DNA of 64,000 bases. Origin: Thozetella sp. PMI_491. Lineage: Eukaryota > Ascomycota > Sordariomycetes > Chaetosphaeriales > Chaetosphaeriaceae. The stretch is from contig MU270113.1 of assembly GCA_021432635.1 (NCBI GenBank), positions 1 to 64,000 of the forward strand, written 5' to 3'. The position numbers and the translations under genes were made by a program. The notes under the pieces are model-generated. The model had not been told where the DNA came from. It saw only the letters and a list, made by a program, of their open reading frames with translations, and ran no database searches. Shown here in pieces: positions 21,519 to 31,951 of the stretch (its first letter is position 1; every line of letters starts with the position of its first letter).

Positions 21519-23750
21519 ATGGCTGGAAACGTTCAAATCACTGGCGTCCCAAATAAACCTAACCCTGATGGTACGCTGCTTGCTTACCTCCCTTGCCATT
21601 ATATGATCAGTCTCCGTAACTTGTCTTGCTAGGGTCCTTTCCCCTGCGGCGAGAGATTCGCGACCTTCAGAAAAATTTCCCGGATCAGTTCAATCTGTAT
21701 ATTCTTGGCCTCAGACTCCTGCAAGGAGTCAGTGAGGATGAGTTGACATCTTACTACCAGATCGCTGGGATCCATGGCATGCCATTCAAGCCATGGGACA
21801 ATGTCCAAGGCAACACCGACTGGTCTACTGACCCGCAAGGGTTTGGTGGATACTGCACCCACTCGTCCATTCTGTTCACTACCTGGCATCGCCCTTATCT
21901 GGCCCTATTCGAGGTGACACCCTTTCGCCCCCTCCTTGCCGAGTCTACTTGGATGATGAACCAACCAGAGCCATATAGCAATCCCTTTACGCTGCCGTTC
22001 AAGCTGCCGTTCAGCAGTTCCCTGAATCCCTAAGGGGTCGATATGAAGAAGCAGCTCAGGACTTCCGCATGCCATATTTCGACTGGGCCATCATCCCTCC
22101 CACGGGCAGCAGCGGTTTCCCAGCCGCTATCAGCTCGGCCAAGATCTCAGTGGTAGACATAGACGGCAAGTCAAAGTCCATCGACAACCCCCTCTACCAG
22201 TACACCTTCAACCCGCTGAACCCGCAGCCGCAAGACTTTGACGATCAGGTAAGCCGATAGCACCACGCCGAGAGTTTAAACCTGGCTTCTCTCTCCCTGA
22301 GAATATGAACATTTCTGAGCATCTCGATACCAGTGGAGTCAGTACCCGACTACCGTACGCTATCCAGACCAAAACGGTAACTCGCACGACTCACAAATCA
22401 CGTCTATCCTTAACAACGAGAACGGATCCCTGCGCAACAACGTTTCGATCCTCCTGCTTTCCTACCACCAATTCGATGGCTTCAGCTCCAACCAGTGGAA
22501 CAATGAGACTAGTCCTGGAGCGTACGGGAGCTTAGAAGACATTCACAATGAGATCCATGACAAGACTGGCGGCCCCGGTGGCCACATGTCTGCGTTGGAG
22601 GTGTCGGCATTTGATCCTATCTTTTGGCTCCATCATACGTGAGTCCCCTTCAAGAGTCATCTGGGCCAAAGATAATGGGTTTTTAAACGCAAATTTCGTA
22701 GTAATGTGGATCGTCTCTGGGCTATCTGGCAAGGCCTCAACCCCGATGCCTTCATCACGCCTCAACCTGCGCCATACCCTACGTTTTGGGCCGAGAGAGG
22801 CGACAGCCAGACGGCAGACTCGCCCTTAGTACCGTTTTGGGACCAGACGGGCAGCAGTTTTTGGACCTCGAACCAGGTCAAGGACAGCAGCATTTTCGGA
22901 TATGCCTATCCGGAGACGCAAAAATGGAAATATGCCAACACTGACGACTACCAGACCTCGATCCGCCAAGCCGTCGTCAGGCTGTATGGTGGTAACGTGT
23001 TTAGTAATTTCATACAGACTATCGCTTCCCAGATGCATCCAGCTGGCGTTGAGGGCAATGCTGGGTTGGCCGCCCCGGCTGGAAAGCAGCTTCAACAGCC
23101 TCTAAAGGGTGAGGAAAACGGGAAAGCCGTGCAAAGCTCCGGTAGCATCGAAGGCAAGTCATAGCTTCGGATGACACCACAAATCGGGATCCTAACTCCT
23201 CGCAGGCCCTATACCCGCGGCCCTAGCGCACCTAGCGCCGAACAACAAGTACAGCGAATGGATCGTCAATGTGCGTGCTCTCAAGCACGGTCTTGGACAA
23301 TCCTTCCGCATCCTTGTCTTCCTGGGCGATTTTAGCCCCGACTCGTCGACCTGGAACTCAGAGCCCAACTGCGTCGGCCGCGTGTCAATCCTCGGCCGCA
23401 GCCCGGCGACCGCGTGCGGAAAGTGCCAGCATGATCGAAATACCAATCTCGTTGTGTCCGGTACTGTTCCACTCACCTCAGCGCTTCTGCAGGATATCGT
23501 CGAGGGGCGGCTGCGGAGCTTAGAGCCAGCCGATGTGGTCCCCTACCTCCGGGAGAACCTCACGGTAAAAGCTACATTGTTTTCGGGACAGGAGAGAGCT
23601 GTGGATGAGATTCCAGGTCTGAAGGTGAGCGTATGTTCGACAGAAGTCGAGATTGGGGTGGATGGGCTCCCGGTGTACTCGGGGACTTACATCAAGTATC
23701 CTGAGATCACCAACGCCTTCCCGGGCGTTGTTGGGAGGGAAGATGCTTAG
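21519..23750 (+). CDS. Tyrosinase (type-3 copper polyphenol oxidase)
   Basis: Six exons: 21519-21570, 21633-21913, 21979-22248, 22334-22638, 22702-23153 and 23206-23750, about 634 aa. CuA ligands: His in IAGIHGMPFKPW, His of YCTHSS (its Cys is the usual thioether partner) and His in TTWHRPYLALFE. CuB ligands: HNEIH and FWLHHTNVDRLW. It oxidises monophenols and o-diphenols to quinones, the entry to melanin. No signal peptide is visible, so it is probably cytosolic, like other fungal tyrosinases. The C-terminal part (from about 450) matches the cap that is removed when the proenzyme matures. The last intron appears to use a GC donor (AAG|GCAAGT); an in-frame GT donor 9 nt upstream is possible but weaker. 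Confidence 0.93.
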
Positions 23751-24260
23751 CTTCTCAGTGCCGCGCTCACCGAAAGTTGACGGGCACCCCAAGATCGTTC
23801 GCTTCCCACACTGTACAGTCGTAGCAAGGGTTTAGCCGCACCACGGCGTGCTCGAAGAGCATTGGAGATATAATGGTATATACGCTTTGAGAATTTTTAA
23901 TCATGGATAAAATGACTAAATAGACATCACCCTTTCTCTGAAAGGTTACTCCTACTAGTATAAGAGAATGGATGCTCTCTAACTCCACTCTTATTCAAGT
24001 TCGGTGGAATGGCTTCTGACCACTGTAAAGGTTATCCTTCATTCCCGTATCCATGACCAGATGCCTCAGAGTCCCATTCTAGTCGTACGAGATCCTTCTC
24101 ATACCTCTTTGGCCAAACTACCTGGTATGGCCCTAGGTTTAGCCCTAGGTTCTTGGGGGGTCCATTGGATCATCGCCGTGGAAATCTAGCCCTGGGTTTG
24201 CGTGTGTTTGTGATGTGTCGTTCAATTGCTAGGTAGCGTCTTATCCGGAGAACAGTATCT
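23751..24260. other. Convergent 3' region, tyrosinase / HET gene
   Basis: I see no gene. It contains two direct copies of GCCCTAGGTT at 24130-24139 and 24142-24151, and is AT-rich between 23870 and 23970. Confidence 0.45.
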
Positions 24261-26260
24261 TTAAACCAGAGAGAACTTCCTTATATCTTTTTCGTCATCT
24301 AATCTTTTTGTGACCCTTCTTTTTGACGAGCGGTCGTCAAGAATACGACAGTTCCCCAGATACTCGAAATAGGGCCCCGCCGGGCGCAAGAGACATAGGC
24401 TTTGTGACCCCTCGAGTACACATACTAGGTCATCGGGCAAAATCTTGACACTGTCTCGTCTATAACAGCGTATGATGCGGCCGTCTTCGATAATTGTAAA
24501 AGCAGCCCTTAGATAGACAGCAAGGCGGTACTCTTCTGCGTGAGCTTCACGTGTAAGTATGCTTAACTCCAGAGACGACCGTGCGGGAACAGAGCGTTGT
24601 TGCATTCGGTTCCAGAGTTGGCGGTCATGCCGCCCATATCGCAAGAACTCATCCTCAACAACAGATATGTTGACGCCTTTGATCGCGGAGGCGTGCCGAA
24701 GAAGCTCGTCTTGGACAAGCTGAAGTCTGCATGCCAAAGCCTCAGGGATAGCAACATCGGAGGGTAGCCCCTCGGGCCCTAGAGATATGGACTTCACGCA
24801 GCGGCCAATAATATACCCCCGGACATTCATGATTTGTAGATCGTCGGAGATGAAGACACGAGGAGTGTTTGACAACGGTGAGTTGTGCGAGGGGCCAAAG
24901 CTAGGAGCCCATAAGTGTCGAAAGTCAGGTACCCATGTGGGCACACCCGTGAGTTCGTTTCTCCGGCAATTGAGAAGCTCCAAATTCCCAGTCTTCTCTA
25001 GAAGAAAGGCCGCGTACCTATGGTATATGACTTCGTAGGTTACGCGATAATCTGGGTCAAGATGTCTGGGTAGATCACCAGCAACTCTGCTCAGAGCCAG
25101 TAGGCCGTAGATTTGGTCCCGAGGATCGGTCGATCTTGAGCCACCGACACGGATCAGAAGCGAGGCGAGAAGTGCGGCAGGACTTTCATTGATGCCTCGT
25201 AGGGTCAAAGTTTTGCTTCCGTCCTCTCTTGTGGCGATTGTAAAAGAATTTCGTATCCGACGAAGCCTTTCAACTTTGCTCCCACTTTGGCCCACGATAC
25301 TCTTCACTACAGGGGTGTTCTCTCCTATCAAGAGGCCGTAGAGGCGTCCTAGATTCGCCAACCGCGTCTGATGTCTCCCAGAAAATAGAACTGGATCCTT
25401 CGAACTAGCGACAACCTCCTGAACAACCCAGGTCCTCCTAAACCATGGACGATCGCTACAAAATTTATAAAAAGTTGCGATGATCTGAGAAATATGTGGC
25501 CCAAGAGGAAATTTTGATGACTGGGAATGGATCTTCAGTAGTTTTCTTTTTTCCCTCATCCAACCTCCTAGAGCTCGTGATTTCTCAAACAGTCCCTCAA
25601 TCTCTTTGTCTTCCTGATCCGAGACATTTGGCCCCAGCCAGACGATGGTACATACGGCGGATGAGTAAATCTCAGACATGCGTGCAACTTCGACTGATCT
25701 CTCGTCTATATCGTCCTGGTTGATACAGATTGCGTCGATCCATAGGGCACCCCTAAATGCAGATTCGGTATCTTGAAGCTCTCGAAACTGCAGCAATGCC
25801 TCATGTAAATTCTTCCTTACGCGGAATGTCCGGCTGTTTAAAAGATCTCTTCTGTCTCTTGTCCTTCGCCCCAGTAATATGATAAGGCGTGAAACACGGG
25901 TCTAGAGCTCAAAGCCACCTGTTCCAATATGCAGGCGAGGGGCTTATCCTTGTGTCCCGGCAGAATTTTAAGCAAACGGATGTCGGAATTGAGGAGCTCG
26001 CGATATGGATAGGAAACAGTGCTATTCCTCTTTGAAACATCCGTGGGCACCGGCAGTGGTTGTGCAACTGGTGTAGATTGGCATTGGTCTGTTGTACTCG
26101 AAGATAACTGCCGTCGTCTAAAGAGGGGAGACAATTGCACGATATAAGGAGTATGGTGAATATGCGAATTGTCACGGCAAAAGGGCGCCTTTGGTCGATG
26201 CAGAAGAAGGAATGGCGTACCTCTAAGCTGAAGTCGGTTAAGGATTTCGTGTCTGGTCAT
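24261..26260 (-). CDS. HET-domain (heterokaryon incompatibility) protein, frame interrupted
   Basis: The N-terminal part (26260 to about 25838) ends in VFHALSYYWGEGQETEEI, the first HET motif (ALSYxWG). The rest (from about 25840 to 24261) carries LNSRTFRVRKNLHEALLQ, then ALWIDAICINQDDIDERSVEVARMSEIYSSA and CTIVWLG, the core HET motifs in order. The C-terminal part is about 400 aa of the usual HET-protein tail (DPDYRVTYEVIYHRYAAFLLE, GVPTWVPDF). The two parts lie in different reading frames at a T-run and no GT-AG intron can bridge them without losing the motif, so this is either a young pseudogene or a base error in the assembly. HET proteins trigger compartment death after fusion of unlike strains. 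Codon use is more AT-rich than in neighbours, as is usual for this fast-evolving family. Confidence 0.75.
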
Positions 26261-27771
26261 GTGGACGTCCTACATCAGCGGGCAGTTTATTGCGGCCTCT
26301 GTATATTGAACGTCAACTGCGGAGCATAGAGGGATCCCGCTCGACCATACAAGGCAGTATAAATAGGCCTATTAAATCGGATTTTGGGTGCCTAGGTAAG
26401 CTGTGTGATGGGAGATATGACCTAGCGGCCTTGGGGTGGTGGATATAGATGTAATGGTATTAACGGTAATAGGCAATCTGTAGGATGAAGCTCTCCGGTG
26501 ACCATGAGGATAGCGCTATCTGTCTATATGACTATGCCTCAATGATGCCTAATCGATGGTGCCTAATCCAGCACTTTCACAACTTGGGTTTCCTCTCCGC
26601 AGTCTCACCAGCTACTGCACTCTACACGTGGATGCTACAATCCTCGGGTAACCGGTAGACTATAGGGGTTCTTGTCCAATGATAAGGGAGTAAGGAGGTG
26701 AGGACAATCCTCGCTCAAACACCCGAAGGCCGACACGTACGGCATTTCTTTTCTCCAACAACAATGAAGAAGGGCATCGCTACTGTCCTGCATTTTAGTT
26801 CCTGCCAACGAACTTGAGCTGGGTCTCTTGTGTCACCCACATCAATGGTCGAACTGTTAATGAAGGTGGGGTTAGGATTCACATTGGAAGTCCACTGATA
26901 TTAGATTATAAGTTATAGGTTTTCTTATAAAAATAAAGAGCTAATAATGTTATAGAGAAAGTTAAGAGGTCACTATGTAAACTAATCGCTAAAGCTTAAC
27001 CATTCCATAAAGTTTATATGAGCCCAAACCAAGGCTCTAGCTGTAATCTTGACCCTAGATAGCCGTAGTTTTAAGCTGTCAAAAGGCCAGGCAAAGATAA
27101 TTTTACTCGGCGAATAAATTAAACTTAGCAAGGTATATATACCCTACTTTAGATACATATACAGGGCAGAAAAATCTGTTACAAATCGCAGGCAGTAATC
27201 TTATCTATGTAGAATACAATCACCCAATTTTGAAGTACTCCTCTAGCATGGGATCGGGCTACAGCAACTCAAAGTTAGGGAGTAATGGTAAGGTGACTAG
27301 CTGCTAAAGGGGCCGGATGACGAGGATGCTTGAATGTCAATGATCCAATGACAATACAAGATAGAGAACCATCCAGTCTGCTATTTCAACTTGTAATGGC
27401 CGAGGCCACCTCCCTCCCTCCTACATCCTACATCCATTAAATGATGCGGTCAAGTCATTCGGTCGGTATGCTCAGCAGACTCAGCAAATCGGGTTGCCTG
27501 ATAGTTGGTCATTCGCTGAGCAACTGTACACCACTTGCGTACATAAGAGAATCTGATTGCTCTCCTCCAACAAGCATCATGTATGTGAGCTTTGGTTAGA
27601 ATCATACCTTAACGCCAGGTCCCCGAGAGGTTGAGAAAGAATAACCACGAAAGCCCCACACAAGTCATCAGCCGTTCTCCGCTTTGTTGCGCCCTTGGTT
27701 GGTCTCATGGATTCATTAACATCGTTCCAAGTCCAGCAATCTAGATAACTGGAACCACATTGCCGCCATGA
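26261..27771. repeat. AT-rich, gene-free block; probable RIP-decayed repeat remnants
   Basis: No frame of note survives across 1.5 kb. From about 26860 to 27240 the sequence is strongly AT- and TpA-rich (for example TTATAAGTTATAGGTTTTC, GTATATATACCC), in sharp contrast to flanking exons. This fits repeat DNA mutated by repeat-induced point mutation. No terminal repeats or family can be recognised. The left 100 bp next to 26260 should be the HET promoter. Confidence 0.5.
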
Positions 27772-28920
27772 TCATGCCACTGCGGTGACAGACTCAGATA
27801 TTCCTGATAGAGCGGGAGTCTGGTCTGTTTCATCAGACTCCCCGTAAAGTGACTTGTCGTCGGATGGCGGGAGAGGAATGGCTTCGGGGCGCAGGCCTTC
27901 CTCTTCACTCTGCTCGCCGGCCACCTTGGGAGCAAGGAGAGTCGTGACGGGTCGAGGCTGTACAATAGCCGTATCAGCGGCATCTGTCGCCGCAACCTCC
28001 TCGGCTAGCTGGCCAAGAATCGTGGGTGCCGTATCGATATCCATTGTCCCGTCGACCATGACTTCCTTACCCTTCCCCTTGTCTGTAATTGGTGCAACTG
28101 CTTGGTCTGTCTTGTCTTCGTTCCCCATGGCAACATCACCATCAGCGTCGACGCTCGCACTCATGTCCTTGTAAGAATGAGAATCGATGCCTGCGGCGTC
28201 TCTCTCCATACTGCCCTCCCGACTTCCCCTTTCACTCCCACTGCCGGACCAGCTTCCCGAGCCGCTCCAGCTCCCACTTCCGCTCCTCGACCTCCCGCTG
28301 TACTCGCTTCCCTCTCGGACCAAACGCATGGTCTCCTCTAGCACTAAGAACTCGCGTTCCAGCAACTCGGCGTAGTTCTGTACGTGGCCGACGGGCTTGA
28401 TGTCTCGCACCGTGTCGGCGGCTAACTTCTGCAGCTTGTCGTTCTCGCGGCGCAGCGCCTCGGTCGCCTTGACCACATCGCGCTCCTGACGCTCGATGGC
28501 GGCGTTGTTGGCGTGCAACTGCTGGGCGCGCGCTTGTAAGTCGCTGTCCAATATATTACTGATGGATGCGATAAGTGCAGTGCGGGCCTCGGCGATCTGG
28601 CGCTGCGTCGACGGCGAGGGGAGCGGCGGGAGAGTGTTGGTCAACGGCCGCGGCTGGGATGCTAGGTGCGGCGGGCGGTGGGGGGCTTGGCCGGGTACGC
28701 CGGCGTGCACGTTCCCGGGAGGAGCAAGATGTCCGGGGAACCGTGGCGATGGTGCCGAGGACGCGGTGGAGGCGGCAGCCGGAGACGAGGTGCTGAGCTG
28801 TTGGCTCGTGACAGTAGACGTGGTCGTAGACTCAGTCTCGGCAGACGAGTTGTCTATGGAAGGCGGCGGGGCCGGAGCCGGGGCCGGGGCTGCGCTAGAA
28901 GAGGACGCCCAGGAAAACAT
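27772..28920 (-). CDS. BLOC1S1/GCN5L1-like coiled-coil protein
   Basis: One exon, 382 aa. Residues 1 to about 105 are Ser/Pro/Ala-rich and disordered. A coiled-coil core follows at about 108-205 (RQIAEARTALIASISNIL, AAIERQERDVVKATEALRREND, then VGHVQNYAELLEREFLVLEE). The last piece parallels the GDVENWARSIELDMRTIATAL end of human BLOC1S1, which is why I name that family. A Ser/Gly repeat (SGSGSWSGSGSW) and an acidic tail follow. In yeast and animals BLOC-1 subunits act at endosomes. The family match is to a short helical region, so the assignment is tentative; other coiled-coil adaptors remain possible. Divergent from the amidohydrolase. Confidence 0.7.
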   Translation of the reverse strand: MFSWASSSSAAPAPAPAPPPSIDNSSAETESTTTSTVTSQQLSTSSPAAASTASSAPSPRFPGHLAPPGNVHAGVPGQAPHRPPHLASQPRPLTNTLPPLPSPSTQRQIAEARTALIASISNILDSDLQARAQQLHANNAAIERQERDVVKATEALRRENDKLQKLAADTVRDIKPVGHVQNYAELLEREFLVLEETMRLVREGSEYSGRSRSGSGSWSGSGSWSGSGSERGSREGSMERDAAGIDSHSYKDMSASVDADGDVAMGNEDKTDQAVAPITDKGKGKEVMVDGTMDIDTAPTILGQLAEEVAATDAADTAIVQPRPVTTLLAPKVAGEQSEEEGLRPEAIPLPPSDDKSLYGESDETDQTPALSGISESVTAVA

Positions 28921-29628
28921 GGCTGAGTATAGGGCGAAGAAAGGGGCTTGGAGAACTGATCAATGCGAGAAGGATTGTCAAGAAGAGTTGTCGAGATGGC
29001 GGCAGCGATCAGGGCTTTTTGGACTCTCTAGACATGGCAGACGAATGCCTTCACGTCTTCCCAGCTGCGCAGAGAAGTTCTATGCTAGACTAAGGCGGCT
29101 GCGACATTTGAATGGCTGATGACGGTCAGCTGTTTCTTTTTTTTCGGAGCTTGTCATATGGTCTGCGGGAGAAGGCGCAGCTCGCTGTTGTCACTGCAGC
29201 ACGGAGGTGAAGAGGGGTAGCTCGGGGGCCACTCCAAAGTGCATAGCGGGGTAGCTCCTAACTGCGCGGCGACGTAGATAAAGCATCCACCTATACTAGC
29301 AGCTACAACGAGCGATATTCTGGGAATATAACGGATAGATAGAATTCTGGAGACGCCTAGGAGACCCTACGTTTTCATCATTTTTCTGTTTGTAATGTTC
29401 GGGATTTCTTCTCCTCACTTGTTGGTCTCATTGTGTCGAATCACAAAATCTTTTGGTCCTGGGGATGCAGCATATATATTATTGGCGACTATCTACATCT
29501 ACCTACGTAGGCGCTCGACTTTGCGGCTTGGCTGAACTAAGTTTGAAAGGCGCCTGGGGAACGGTGTCAACGCGTGTACCCCGAATTACCGCCTCCTAGT
29601 CGTTGCTCGCCTTACCATTTTGTCCATA
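28921..29628. promoter_or_regulatory. Bidirectional promoter region, BLOC1S1-like / amidohydrolase
   Basis: About 0.7 kb separates the two divergent starts. It holds a TATATATTATTGG stretch near 29472, roughly 150 nt upstream of the amidohydrolase ATG, which could be a core-promoter element. No coding signal. Confidence 0.45.
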
Positions 29629-31202
29629 ATGGAGTTGACCAACGTCATTCTACCGTCTTCAGAGCCAGAGGGGAGGGTCGATATCACGGTTACCAACGGC
29701 ACTGTCAACTCGGTCCAGCTCACGGAAGCGCCATTCTCTGAGCCTCCTAGCTTACTCCTACCATCCCTCTGCCACCCGCATATACACCTTGACAAGCCGT
29801 ACATCCTGACCTGTAACCACGGGTTGAAAAGCAGCTCGTGCATCTTCCCGCAAAAGGACGTACACTATCCCGACTACTCAGATCTGGCTCCCACCTCTGG
29901 CGATTTCCAAGAAGCCTTGCGCAACACATCCCTCGCCAAGGAACGCTACACTCCCGACGACTTGTATATACGCGGCGGCCAATTGCTCGCGACGGCGTAT
30001 AGGCAGGGCGTGACCCACACGCGTGCTTTTGTTGAGGTAGATCACGTCGTTGGCTTGCAAGCGCTCGAGGCTGGTGTCAAGCTCAAGAACGACTTCGCGC
30101 ACTTGCTTGAGGTTCAGCTCTGCGTTTTTGCCCAGGATCCAATCTTCTCCGGCGACCACGGCACAGAGAACCGAGACCTAGTTCTGGAGGCGCTGCAGAG
30201 CTACGGTGAGAGCATCGATGTGCTGGGTACAACCCCGTATGTCGAGAAGAGCCGCGACACTGCCGTGGAAAACATCAAGTGGGCTATAGAGACCGCCCTG
30301 GCGCGAAACCTGCACCTAGACTTCCACATCGACGCAAGTATTTCCCATTTTCTTTACCCTCTTCCCAGGGTCTGCTGAGAGTGGCTGTACACTTGGCAGA
30401 GCCTTTGACATGGGTTCTGCTCCGAGGCATGCTTTGGGCCTCGCGAGACACTCTTAAACTCGATAAAACGCTGACATCGTCCTAGTATGACCTGGATCGC
30501 GACAGAAGCCCGGACGAGTTGCTGACGCGCATAGTGGTCGACGAGCTTATCCGAAAGGACTGGCCGGCAGTTGCTGGGGCGGGAAAGACGATTGTTCTTG
30601 GCCATGCCACGCGCCTGACGGTGTTGGACCAAAAGGCATTGCAGAGCTTGGCTGACGATATCTTGGTGCATAAACTTCCAGTTCACTTTGTCGGGCTGCC
30701 GACAAGTGACATTTTCATGATGGGGCGTGCGAGCAACGCCGACGGCTCATTGGAGCGTCCTAGGGGGACCCTTCCCGTCCCGACTTTAATAAAACAAGGT
30801 CTGAACGCCTGCCTCGGGGTGAACAACGTCGGAAACGCATTTACCCCTTACGGCACTGGGGATCCACTCTCCCTCGCCTCATGGGGCGTCGGGCTCTACC
30901 AGGCAGGGACAGTAGACGACGCGGACCTCCTCTATTCGTGTGTGAGTTGGCGGGCACGCAGGGCCATCGGGCTCGAGCAAGGCGACGAGACGCAGCCGTT
31001 CAAAGAGGGCGCGAGGTGGCAGCCGGTGCTTCTTGTCCGGAACAAAAGCTTGATCGATATACCCGCTGCGAGCTCTGACGCTGACAGCTTCGGCAGCCTC
31101 GAGGCGGGACAGGCGTTAAAGATTCCAGCGCGGCAGAGGCTCAGCATTAAAGACGTAGTCTGGGATCCTCCGGAGTTGGAATTGAGAAGATCTGTGAGGT
31201 GA
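29629..31202 (+). CDS. Metal-dependent amidohydrolase (cytosine deaminase-like)
   Basis: Two exons, 29629-30333 and 30486-31202, encode 473 aa. The amidohydrolase metal motif HPHIHLDKP (HxH) lies at about residues 50-58. The conserved strand LHLDFHIDYDLD spans the splice junction, GHATRL carries the next His, and the final Asp is in the LGVNNVGNAFTPYGTGDPL region. This set places it with the cytosine-deaminase-like group of the amidohydrolase superfamily, which hydrolyses C-N bonds of rings or amides with Zn or Fe. The intron has a GC donor (GAC|GCAAGT) and a CCTAG acceptor; the nearby GT gives an immediate stop, so GC-AG is the only reading that fits. The substrate is unknown. ATG chosen at 29629 because the upstream in-frame codon is TTG. 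Confidence 0.85.
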
Positions 31203-31951
31203 GAGCAGCGCGACATGGCCGCGCCTCGCCATCGTCTCCGTCCATGGTCCTTGCCTCAGCTGTACATCTATAGTGTGTGCACTAGGGCTACTATACATCT
31301 CTCGATTTTGGCCTAAGAGATTCATGAAGAAGAACCATGGGGTTGCATTATTCATTTGATATTCGCCAGTTAAGCTAGAGTACCTTAGCCCAGTATGCCA
31401 TTACCATGTCCATATGCCGCCGGTTTCAAGACCCATTTCACTTTGCCTGCCGTCCCTTGCCATGCGGCCAAGCAGAGTTGTTTTTGCTCCAGTTTTGATG
31501 GGTTTCCCAGGCTACCCTCCATATGGTGCCATACGCTGAAGCAAAGAAGCTAGGCTACCCGTCCCAGGCCTGTAGCCGGCAAAGTCTGGTTCAAGACATT
31601 ACATTTAGTAGTCGTAGCATATATGTTCCGCCTGCCATGCGGCCCGTTCCGTGTGGCCTGTTGACACCAGATTCTCCCTCCTCTGAAACTTCTTTATTCA
31701 TCCCATTCTCCTCCATTTCCAAGCGGGGGACGCCGCTCTGTCCCGTTCCAGCGTCTATGCCAAGATGGAGCAGAGCTAGGACCGCTGGGCAGCACGTCGT
31801 GATCCAATGAGCTTTCGAAGCGGAATTAAGCCAAAGGGCGGTGGGCCTTCAGATGTCCTCGAGAAGGAACGTCAAGGAGTTGTGATGATAAAACTTAGGC
31901 ATTCGTATGCCTTCGGGGGTGCATGTAGTTCTTGGCATTACCCGACCTCTT
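31203..31951. other. Convergent 3' region, amidohydrolase / SOG2
   Basis: I see no coding signal on either strand. It holds the 3' untranslated parts of both genes. Confidence 0.5.

Noticed and set aside
24130-24151. Two copies of GCCCTAGGTT as possible target-site or attachment duplication
   Set aside because: The copies are only 2 nt apart and flank nothing.
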